Origin: Sulfuritalea sp.
GTDB lineage: Bacteria > Pseudomonadota > Gammaproteobacteria > Burkholderiales > Rhodocyclaceae
Assembly: GCA_021738105.1 (NCBI GenBank)
Contig: JAIPCS010000200.1
Location: forward strand, 1-5,812
DNA: 5,812 bases
Direction of reading: 5' to 3'
Below are positions 1-5,632 of this stretch, piece after piece. Position numbers and translations under genes: made by a program. Below the pieces are notes generated by a model. That model worked only from the letters and a program-made list of their open reading frames with translations, did no database searches and was not told where the DNA came from. Within the stretch, counting starts at the first letter, position 1; each line of letters begins with the position of its first letter.

Positions 1-554
1 AGGATCAGCGACAGCACGGTGACATTGAGCCCATGAAAATAGGCGTTTTCGTCGGTCACGTGGTCACCCATCAAGTGGATATAGGGATTCTGTTCGGACG
101 AAAATAGTTCGGCCAGTTCATCCGCGATTTCGCCCGACAACTGAGCCGCCTTTTGCGGGCTGTTGTTAGCCAGACGCATTACGTTCTTCACACTGTCGGC
201 GGTCTTCGCGTACTTGCGTTCGGCATTGCGGATGCGCTCGCGTTCCAGACTCAGATTTTTGATGTGCGCCCTTTTCTGGCGCATTTGTGCTGCCAGTGCC
301 TCCGAATTGCTGTCGGTGGCTGGAGTGGGGTCCTGCTCAGGCGCTGGCGCCGCCGGCTCTCTATCGCTCTTTTCCGGAAGATACGCAATATCGGTCAATC
401 CCATCGACTTCAACGCATTGATCTGCTTTTCGTTCTTTATCTTGAAATTGCTCAAGAGAAAGGGATGACCCATCCAACTGTCGAGTTTAATGTGCAAGCC
501 GATGCATATATGATCGATAGGGATTCTGTGCGGTTCTTTGCTGTTGCTCGTCAT
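1..554 (-). CDS. DUF3391/HD-GYP domain phosphodiesterase, N-terminal part (cut by left edge)
   Basis: Reading the minus strand from ATG at 554 gives 184 uninterrupted codons with no stop before the window edge, so the 3' part lies outside. Residues about 10-62 (IPIDHICIGLHIKLDSWMGH, then PFLLSNFKIK and a segment ending GLTDIAYL) match the DUF3391 domain that heads many HD-GYP proteins. A Pro/Ala/Glu-rich linker follows (about 64-85), then a charged, probably helical stretch (about 86-155). At 172-184 YFHGLNVTVLSLI matches the opening of an HD-GYP domain, including its early conserved His (H174). The catalytic HD pair and the GYP motif are beyond the edge, so activity cannot be judged. In this family the HD-GYP domain hydrolyses cyclic-di-GMP. 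No signal peptide or membrane segment is visible, so it is probably cytoplasmic. The start is supported by an AAAGG Shine-Dalgarno seven bases upstream. The gene diverges from the DUF748 gene. Confidence 0.9.
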   Translation of the reverse strand, partial: MTSNSKEPHRIPIDHICIGLHIKLDSWMGHPFLLSNFKIKNEKQINALKSMGLTDIAYLPEKSDREPAAPAPEQDPTPATDSNSEALAAQMRQKRAHIKNLSLERERIRNAERKYAKTADSVKNVMRLANNSPQKAAQLSGEIADELAELFSSEQNPYIHLMGDHVTDENAYFHGLNVTVLSLI

Positions 555-561
555 TGCCTGG

Positions 562-566
562 CCTTT
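562..566 (-). promoter_or_regulatory. Shine-Dalgarno of the HD-GYP gene
   Basis: On the minus strand AAAGG lies seven bases before the ATG at 554. This spacing selects that ATG over an in-frame GTG at 599-597, which has no comparable site. Confidence 0.7.
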
Positions 567-610
567 GTACCAAATCGCCGTCTCCCCGGAGAGGGGCACC
601 GCAATGTTTG

Positions 611-616
611 ATTTTA
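611..616 (-). promoter_or_regulatory. possible sigma-70 -10 box for the HD-GYP gene
   Basis: The minus strand reads TAAAAT here, five of six bases of the TATAAT consensus. It lies about 57 bases before the ATG at 554, which would give a 5' leader of about 50 bases. No good -35 hexamer sits 16-18 bases upstream (CGCTGT at the 17-base spacing), so it would be a weak or activator-dependent promoter, or a chance match. Confidence 0.25.
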
Positions 617-725
617 GCGCCTGGCAATTCCAACAGCGCGACTCGTCCTGTGTGGAACGATGCAGTGCCCCTGTTAAGCTACGGCCCAACTACTCTTTGG
701 CGACGGTGGGCTGACTTTAGGGTTG

Positions 726-902
726 TTATGTGCAGGCCTGCCAATCACAGTGAGCCGTATCACCAGCGTCGAGTTTTGAGTAGCGGACGAATACAACGAA
801 CGTCCAACCGGCTTTCGACACTGAAACTTCTATGCAGGGAATAGGTGCATAGATCAGGGCGACAGATTGACCGTCCTGCTCAAGACGCGGATACTCCTTC
901 AT
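726..902 (-). pseudogene. doubtful small gene or gene remnant, unknown function
   Basis: A minus-strand frame ends with TAA at 728-726. From the ATG at 902 it gives 58 residues, beginning MKEYPRLEQDGQSVALIYAP and ending in a hydrophobic stretch with Cys and Trp (GWTFVVFVRYSK, then CDWQAC). The same frame is open upstream to an ATG at 1046, but that start would sit inside the DUF748 gene. The peptide reads more like protein than most shadow frames, with a strand-like hydrophobic segment and a few Cys. I see no Shine-Dalgarno before ATG 902 and recognise no family. It could be the eroded 3' end of a secreted or envelope protein, a small gene, or chance. Its C-terminal part covers the direct repeat at 754-777. 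Confidence 0.2.
754..777 (+). repeat. 24-base direct repeat, left copy
   Basis: The copy starts GCCGTATCACCA and ends CGAGTTTT. It matches 5718-5741 at 22 of 24 positions; the differences are G/T at base 13 and T/C at base 16. The copies have the same orientation, lie about 5 kb apart and bracket the DUF748, membrane-protein and lipoprotein genes. Similarity fades quickly on both sides. Nature unknown: a shared short coding motif, a dispersed genomic repeat, or remnants of one larger element. Confidence 0.55.
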
Positions 903-1001
903 AGCAGGTTCGATGCTGCTGACAATGCCTGGTTTCGGCAGCACAGCGGGTTCCCGCAGGCGAGCCGCTTGCCGGTTCGACAGACAACCAGAATGTTTAG
1001 C

Positions 1002-1005
1002 GAGG
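1002..1005 (+). promoter_or_regulatory. ribosome binding site supporting the GTG start of the DUF748 gene
   Basis: GAGG lies four bases before GTG at 1010-1012. The spacing is slightly short but supports this non-ATG start. The start also places a basic N-terminus directly before the signal anchor, as expected for the family. Confidence 0.55.
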
Positions 1006-1009
1006 CACA

Positions 1010-4000
1010 GTGATTTTGTTTTCTCAAAAATCAAAAAGAATTGCACTGATATCCGCGAGTGGGGTACTGGCTGCGCTGGTCGTTGTCTGGCTGGCCTTGC
1101 CGGGCATTCTCAAGTCGCAGGCTGAAAAATACATCGCCGAAAAGACCGGACATCGCCTGACGCTGGCGCAACCGGAGATCAATCTGCTCGACTTGAGTCT
1201 GCGCCTGCGTGAGCTGCGTCTCGTTGATCCGCAGGGAGAACTGCTGGTCGGTTTTCGCGAGCTGCTGGTTGATCTGTCGTCAGCAAGCTTGGGCGAGCGT
1301 GCGCTGATATTCGACGCAATTAGTCTCGATGGACTCGACGGCAATCTGGTTTTGCTCAAAAACGGCGGCATGAACTGGAGTGCGCTGATCGATGCCCTGC
1401 AGAGCCGTGAACCGCAGCTGGAGTCCAAGGAACTGCTGCGGCTAAGCATTCGCCGACTGCGGGTTGGCGGCGCGCAAATGGCCTTTGCCGACCAGCGTGT
1501 TTCACCGGCCTTTGCCACGCGCATCGAACCCTTCGATCTGGAATTGACCGACGTCTCAACCCTGCCTGGCGGTAATGGAAAGTTCAAGCTGCAGGCGAAA
1601 TTCCTGACGGGAGCGCAACTGCTGTGGGAGGGGAATCTCACGCTCAATCCACTGGCAAGCAGCGGTCATCTGGATCTTCGCAACATCAATCTCGACGCTT
1701 TGGCGCCACTGCTGAAAAGCCGTCTGCCGATTTTGCCGCCATCGGGTATTGCGGCCGGTAGTGCAGATTACAAGATGCAGCAAACCGGCGGCAACCTGAG
1801 CGTGGAACTGTCACAGATGGGATGGTCGATTGATTCGCTGCGTTTGCAGCAGATGGCCGGTGATACCGCGCCACGGCTAGCCGTCGACAAGCTGGCACTG
1901 CGGGAAGGTCATTTCGATCTGACCAGTCGACAACTCGTGCTTGGTTCCATAGAGCTGCAGGGCAATCGCGTCGAAGTGGCGCTCGACAAGAGCAACCGCA
2001 CGCCGGTGCTCAGGCTGGATCAGCTTGCGGTAGCCGATGTCAAGGTTGATCTCGCGCGACGTGCCGCATCGGTTGCGACTGTCGCGCTCAAGAGCGGCGG
2101 TATCAGCGCACGAAGGGACGCACAGGGCCGGATAGCGCTGCTCGACTTGATCGACAGTTTCGGCGCGTCGCCGGCGGCACCCGCAACCGAGGTGCCAGAA
2201 CCCAAGGCGGTAGCGCCTGCCGAAGCCTGGCGCTACCAGATCGGGCAAGTGACGCTTGGCGATTTTGCTGTCACTTTACGCGACGAATCGGTGACCCCGA
2301 CGGTGGAATTCGGACTCGACAAGGTTGCCATTGGCATCGACTCGATAAGCGAGAACCTCGAGACACCACTGCCGCTTCGGGTCGGTCTCGACGTGCGCAG
2401 CGGTGGCCGATTGGAACTTGAGGGAACGTTGACGCCCGCCGAGGCTGCGGCCGATCTGAAAGTAAAACTCTCCAAACTGGCACTCAAGGTGGCCCAACCT
2501 TACGTCGGTCGGTTCGCTGCGCTCGATTTAAGCAGCGGAACGGTTTCCGCCGCCGGGCGGGCGCGGCACAGCGCGAAGGGCAGCAGCTATCGAGGCAGTT
2601 TTGGTGTGCACGACTTGCGCTTGAACGAAACCGGCACGCAAAAAGTATTTCTCGCCTGGAAATTGCTCGCTACCGATAGTCTCGAGCTTGATCCGCAGCA
2701 ACTCAGCATGCCGCAATTGCGACTCGACGGGCTCGATACCCAACTGATCATCGACGAGAACAAGTCAACCAATCTGCAACGCGTGCTGCGCAAGAACCAG
2801 ACCGCAGAAAAAGGCCAGCCGAGCGACGCGCCTGCCGTACAGAAACAAATGCAGACGCCAACAGCCGATAGCCAGGCATTAGTGGCGAAGCCTGCGGCAA
2901 GGCGAACCCCAGCCAGGACGGAATCACCGGGTTTCGTAGTCAATATCGACAGCCTACGCTTTCGCGATGGCGAACTGGATTTTGCAGATCGGTCGCTGGT
3001 GCTGCCCTTCGCAACACGCATTCACAAAATGCGCGGCTCGATTGTCGGGCTGTCATCCAAACCCGGTGCGCCGGCGCAGGTGGAACTCGATGGCACGGTT
3101 AACCAGTATGGTTTGGCGCGTGTTGCCGGTAAGGTGGATTTTTTCAAGCCGACCGACTTCATGGATCTGAAAGTGGTGTTCCGCAATATCGAGATGACGC
3201 GCATGACACCCTACTCGGCCACGTTTGCCGGGCGCAAGATCGCCTCGGGAAAACTGTCGCTCGATCTGGAGTACAAAATCAAGCAGCGCCAGTTGCAAGG
3301 TGACAACAAGATCTTGATCGATCGCCTTGAGCTCGGTGAGCGGGTTGAGAGTCCGGCCGCGACGGATTTGCCGCTGGATCTGGCCATTGCCCTCCTGAGC
3401 GATTCCGACGGCCGCATTGATCTCGGTCTGCCGATATCGGGTAGCCTCGACGATCCGCAGTTCAGCTATGGGCAGATCGTCTGGAAGGCCGTTACCAATA
3501 TCCTCTCCAGTATTGTTACCGCGCCTTTCCGCGCCTTGGGAGCGCTGTTCGGCGGCGGCGGAGAGAAGCTCGACAGCGTTGCCTTCGAAGCCGGCGCGTC
3601 ACAGTTGACGCCTCCAGAGCGCGAAAAACTGGTGCGCCTTGCCACAATACTGAACAAGCGGCCCGGTTTGGCACTCGACGTGCATGGAGCCTGGGCTGAG
3701 TCGGATCGCGGTGTCTTGCAGGACAGGCAGGCTCGCCGAGCTGTCGCTGCAAAAGGTGGGCAGACGATTGGCGAAAATGGCGATCCAGGTCCACTGTCGA
3801 CGCGCACACCCAAAATCCAGGCCGCACTGGAAGCGCTGTTTGCCGATCGCTTCGGCGATGATGAATTGTCAGTGTTGAAAGACGGCTTTCGCAGCGCCAA
3901 CCCAGGTCAGCTGAAAGAAAGTCTGACTGGTCAAATTGTGTCGGGCCTTTCCGGCCTGCTGAAGAAGAAGCGCAGCCTGAGTGAAACCGAAATCGCGCAA

Positions 4001-4231
4001 CTCAAAGGCGCGGATTTTCACGCGCTGTTGTTCGAAAAGCTGCGCGCCAGGGAGCAGGTCAAGGACGAAGCCCTGCAGGCTCTGGCGGCACGCCGCGCCG
4101 AACATGTTCTGGAAAAACTGAAAGCTGCCGGCGCACCCGAGGCACGCATCCGCCAGGGTGCAGTGGAAAAGAGCGAGAAGGAGGGGCGCGACATCCCGCT
4201 CAAGTTCGAAGTCGGTAGAGCGGCAAGTTGA
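1010..4231 (+). CDS. DUF748 (AsmA-like) envelope protein, 1073 residues, full length
   Basis: The product starts with a short basic N-terminus and one membrane anchor (about residues 10-33), followed by a very long periplasmic part. The AsmA-like opening (about 34-125: KSQAEKYIAEKTGHRLTLAQ, then alternating hydrophobic beta-strand pattern) precedes the DUF748 core at about 640-850, whose hallmarks are FRDGELDFADRSLVLPF, the stretch around RMTPYSATFAGRKI, and DLPLDLAIALLSDSDGRIDL. A motif of the form I-x-x-L-(6-8)-F-x-D-x-S-V-x-P-x-F occurs three times (about 147-172, 409-433, 646-670), suggesting repeated strand modules. Ala/Pro/Gln-rich linkers lie at about 384-405 and 598-640. The C-terminal 220 residues begin with an OmpA-C-like piece (FEAGASQLTPPEREKLVRLA, LALDVHGAW), then become helical and charged, ending in a beta strand (DIPLKFEV). 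AsmA-superfamily proteins such as TamB and YhdP are tied to phospholipid movement between membranes and outer-membrane integrity; that role here is inference. It starts with GTG. No frameshift or truncation is seen. Confidence 0.92.
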   Translation: MILFSQKSKRIALISASGVLAALVVVWLALPGILKSQAEKYIAEKTGHRLTLAQPEINLLDLSLRLRELRLVDPQGELLVGFRELLVDLSSASLGERALIFDAISLDGLDGNLVLLKNGGMNWSALIDALQSREPQLESKELLRLSIRRLRVGGAQMAFADQRVSPAFATRIEPFDLELTDVSTLPGGNGKFKLQAKFLTGAQLLWEGNLTLNPLASSGHLDLRNINLDALAPLLKSRLPILPPSGIAAGSADYKMQQTGGNLSVELSQMGWSIDSLRLQQMAGDTAPRLAVDKLALREGHFDLTSRQLVLGSIELQGNRVEVALDKSNRTPVLRLDQLAVADVKVDLARRAASVATVALKSGGISARRDAQGRIALLDLIDSFGASPAAPATEVPEPKAVAPAEAWRYQIGQVTLGDFAVTLRDESVTPTVEFGLDKVAIGIDSISENLETPLPLRVGLDVRSGGRLELEGTLTPAEAAADLKVKLSKLALKVAQPYVGRFAALDLSSGTVSAAGRARHSAKGSSYRGSFGVHDLRLNETGTQKVFLAWKLLATDSLELDPQQLSMPQLRLDGLDTQLIIDENKSTNLQRVLRKNQTAEKGQPSDAPAVQKQMQTPTADSQALVAKPAARRTPARTESPGFVVNIDSLRFRDGELDFADRSLVLPFATRIHKMRGSIVGLSSKPGAPAQVELDGTVNQYGLARVAGKVDFFKPTDFMDLKVVFRNIEMTRMTPYSATFAGRKIASGKLSLDLEYKIKQRQLQGDNKILIDRLELGERVESPAATDLPLDLAIALLSDSDGRIDLGLPISGSLDDPQFSYGQIVWKAVTNILSSIVTAPFRALGALFGGGGEKLDSVAFEAGASQLTPPEREKLVRLATILNKRPGLALDVHGAWAESDRGVLQDRQARRAVAAKGGQTIGENGDPGPLSTRTPKIQAALEALFADRFGDDELSVLKDGFRSANPGQLKESLTGQIVSGLSGLLKKKRSLSETEIAQLKGADFHALLFEKLRAREQVKDEALQALAARRAEHVLEKLKAAGAPEARIRQGAVEKSEKEGRDIPLKFEVGRAAS

Positions 4232-4435
4232 TCCAGCGACGGGCCCGACAGGGTGGCAGGATATCGAGGTTTCAAGCGGAGCTTGGCGGGGGTGAGCTTT
4301 TCCCATCTCCAGCGCAGTGAGGCACTTCGTCGTCGACGGCGGGCCGAGGATGACGATGTTGAAGGCGAGCGCTATTCGTGGACTCCGGTTGGTGATGATG
4401 GATAGATGCCGACGCTTGGCTGAATTCCAAAACTC
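4232..4435. other. spacer after the DUF748 gene, possible decayed coding sequence
   Basis: No gene is supported in these 204 bases and no hairpin-plus-T-run terminator is visible, so read-through from the DUF748 gene into the next two genes is possible. On the minus strand, 4360-4322 encodes NIVILGPPSTTKC inside an open frame. This resembles the N-V-L-L-G-P-P-G-T-G-K Walker A region of IstB-type or other AAA ATPases, with the key glycines replaced by Ser/Thr. It could be a relic of an insertion-sequence helper gene or a chance match. The DUF748 reading frame also stays open for 57 codons after its stop, to TAG at 4403-4405, with no sign of conservation. Confidence 0.3.
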
Positions 4436-4804
4436 ATGATCTATCTGGTCGGCCCCCCGCTGTTGCTGGTGTCAATCGTGCTCCTGTTGTTTGGGGTGCA
4501 CCAGGACAAACCATGGGCACTGTACCTGCTGAAGGCGAGCTGGATTGCTGGTCTGCTGGTCGCTTTCCATTTCACGATTCAGGCATGGCAGGGCAGTGCC
4601 TACTCCGAGAACTGGGAAATGATCGGTGTGATTATTTTCGTGTGGCCGATAACGGGCTTTGTGGCGATCTTTGCTGCCGCCGAGATTTTCATGTTGAGGA
4701 GAAGACGCGATCGCCACGCAAGAATCTGCCGCTTTCTGGCAATCACGATCTCGTCACTGCTGCTTGTTCTGTCTCTATCAGCCGTGATCGTCGATGCATG
4801 GTGA
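4436..4804 (+). CDS. small integral membrane protein with four predicted helices, function unknown
   Basis: The 122-residue product is almost entirely hydrophobic, with four likely transmembrane segments at about residues 5-21, 34-50, 62-86 and 100-119. The loop between helices 3 and 4 is strongly basic (RRRRDRHAR, 88-96), so by the positive-inside rule it faces the cytoplasm. An in-frame stop at 4421-4423 leaves ATG 4436 as the only upstream start, though no clear Shine-Dalgarno precedes it (AAAACTC). I recognise no family. The gene lies 204 bases after the DUF748 gene and 79 bases before a lipoprotein gene on the same strand. Co-transcription with the lipoprotein is likely, and a joint role in the envelope is an inference. 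Small four-helix proteins of this kind are common as hypothetical inner-membrane proteins, so function cannot be read from fold alone. Confidence 0.75.
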   Translation: MIYLVGPPLLLVSIVLLLFGVHQDKPWALYLLKASWIAGLLVAFHFTIQAWQGSAYSENWEMIGVIIFVWPITGFVAIFAAAEIFMLRRRRDRHARICRFLAITISSLLLVLSLSAVIVDAW

Positions 4805-4883
4805 CGAAGATAGCGAAGCGCGAAAGCTGGATGCGGGCGAAAATACAGCTCACGCCTGTGAAACAGAGCTGGATATCGATGAG

Positions 4884-5561
4884 ATGAATTGCGCGCCCAT
4901 TCTGATTCGCATCACGAAGCAAACCCTTTGCTTGTCAGGCGCGGTTGTTCTTTGCGGCGCATTGGCGGCTTGTGATCCGGGTGACAAGTACGCAAAAGGC
5001 GAGGTGGCGGCGCGGTTGCGATCACGTCCGGCCCAATTGCTGTATGTCGCCGGCGAGAAAGATCCGCAATTCGAGATTGCCATCAGCGTTGTGTACTTCA
5101 CCACCGAGAAATCATGCCGCTATACCGTCAATCGAATTGAAGGCGTCAAGGACCAGCACAAGCACATTTTCAAAGTTCCGGTACGGCAATCCGGAACCGC
5201 TTACGAAGCAGTTGTCCCGTTGGATACCCTGGAGCCGGGGCCGTGCGGATGGTTGCCATACAGCGTCAACTACACGGTGTTCAAGAACTCGATCCCGCAT
5301 CGATCGCCAGTTCCGCCGACACCGCTGCTGTGGTTGAGGGACGGAGCTCCCGACAAATTGCCACCCTTCGAGGTTGAGTGCGGCGAGCAAGAGGCACCCG
5401 GTAAGCCGGGTCTCGAATGCCGAAAAGCGCACGGTAACTACTATCTCAATCCCGGCGCAAAAGCCCTGCGCGCTGCCTTTCGGGAAAGGGCTTGGTTTGG
5501 CACGCCAAACGCAAAGCTTGGCGAACAGGTGCGGCGAGGTTCTGGAAAGGCGTTTCCCTGA
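4884..5561 (+). CDS. predicted lipoprotein, probably frameshifted near its C-terminus, function unknown
   Basis: From ATG 4884 the product has 225 residues and opens with a lipoprotein signal peptide: basic R9/K12, a hydrophobic core (LCLSGAVVLCGAL), and lipobox L-A-A-C with the lipidated Cys at 30, followed by Asp31. Asp at +2 favours inner-membrane retention by the E. coli Lol rule, which may not hold here. The frame is open back to an ATG at 4794, but that start overlaps the previous gene and would bury the signal peptide behind 30 polar residues. The mature part looks beta-rich (EIAISVVYFTTEKSCRYTVN; YEAVVPLDTLEPGPCGWLPY) with cysteines 78, 121, 166 and 179, enough for two disulfides. A proline-rich loop (HRSPVPPTPLLW) follows. 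I recognise no named family. Lipoproteins of this sort sometimes act as immunity proteins for secreted lipases, but nothing here shows that. After about residue 199 the sequence becomes unprotein-like, and the neighbouring frame carries a better C-terminus. Confidence 0.8.
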   Translation: MNCAPILIRITKQTLCLSGAVVLCGALAACDPGDKYAKGEVAARLRSRPAQLLYVAGEKDPQFEIAISVVYFTTEKSCRYTVNRIEGVKDQHKHIFKVPVRQSGTAYEAVVPLDTLEPGPCGWLPYSVNYTVFKNSIPHRSPVPPTPLLWLRDGAPDKLPPFEVECGEQEAPGKPGLECRKAHGNYYLNPGAKALRAAFRERAWFGTPNAKLGEQVRRGSGKAFP

Positions 5562-5614
5562 TTCTGGCGGCGATCGTCATCGTCTTGCTGTCCGTCAAAA
5601 CGGGTGCGAAATAG
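5438..5614 (+). pseudogene. out-of-frame C-terminal tail of the lipoprotein gene (transmembrane helix)
   Basis: One base out of phase with the lipoprotein, the frame between TAA 5435-5437 and TAG 5612-5614 is open. It reads a basic Trp-rich stretch (LVWHAKRKAWRTGAARFWKG, from 5491) and then VSLILAAIVIVLLSVKTGAK, a membrane helix with positive flanks. This tail has no start codon and no Shine-Dalgarno of its own. It would join the lipoprotein if one base were restored near GGGAAAGGG (5482-5490), giving a protein of about 243 residues from 4884 to 5614. The observed in-frame ending (residues 200-225) is short and featureless. Explanations are a real deletion, a sequencing or assembly error in that run, or, less likely, translational frameshifting. 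Confidence 0.6.
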
Positions 5615-5618
5615 CGGG

Positions 5619-5632
5619 TGCCTGATCAGGCA
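5619..5632. repeat. 14-base perfect palindrome
   Basis: TGCCTGATCAGGCA is its own reverse complement. It begins five bases after the TAG at 5612-5614 and covers the stop codon of a doubtful minus-strand frame. It could fold into a five-base stem with a GATC loop, or serve as a dimeric protein site. There is no T-run on either side, so a factor-independent terminator is not supported. Confidence 0.4.

Larger units (their letters stand above)
555..1009. other. divergent intergenic region between the HD-GYP and DUF748 genes
   Basis: These 455 bases separate two divergent start codons. They hold the Shine-Dalgarno and possible -10 box of the left gene, one copy of a 24-base direct repeat at 754-777, a doubtful minus-strand gene fragment at 726-902, and the GAGG ribosome site of the DUF748 gene at 1002-1005. 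For a regulatory gap it is long, so it may hold decayed coding sequence. Short inverted repeats (CCCC/GGGG at 584-596, GCGG/CCGC at 946-957) have only four-base stems and no T-run, so I do not call them terminators. For the DUF748 gene I see no convincing promoter. TTGCCG near 970 with AATGTT about 17 bases later is a poor match. Confidence 0.6.

Noticed and set aside
584..596. CCCC/GGGG hairpin as a terminator or attenuator
   Set aside because: The stem is only four bases, there is no T-run, and it lies upstream of the HD-GYP ribosome site without a leader peptide.
153..611. Plus-strand open frames opposite the HD-GYP gene
   Set aside because: They are antisense shadows. The minus-strand frame gives recognisable DUF3391 and HD-GYP sequence with a good ribosome site.
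694..719. FliA (sigma-28)-like promoter on the minus strand, TAAAGTCA and GCCAAAGA
   Set aside because: The spacing is 10 instead of 11 bases, the -10 half matches only about five of eight positions, and it lies far (about 140 bases) from the HD-GYP start.
1024..4306. Minus-strand and other-frame open frames within the DUF748 gene
   Set aside because: They show Arg/Ser/Pro-rich shadow composition with no recognisable domains, while the plus frame is continuous and matches a known family.
4232..4405. Extension of the DUF748 protein by stop-codon read-through
   Set aside because: The frame is open for 57 codons, but the protein already ends with the expected family C-terminus, and the extension is Arg/Asp-rich with no recognisable features.
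4794..4883. Longer start for the lipoprotein at ATG 4794
   Set aside because: It overlaps the membrane-protein gene and adds 30 polar residues before the signal peptide, which would block lipoprotein processing. ATG 4884 starts directly at the signal sequence.
5478..5492. Programmed -1 frameshift site at the lipoprotein shift point
   Set aside because: The zero frame reads CGG GAA AGG, so no X-XXY-YYZ heptamer is in register and no strong downstream hairpin is evident. A deletion or sequence error is simpler.
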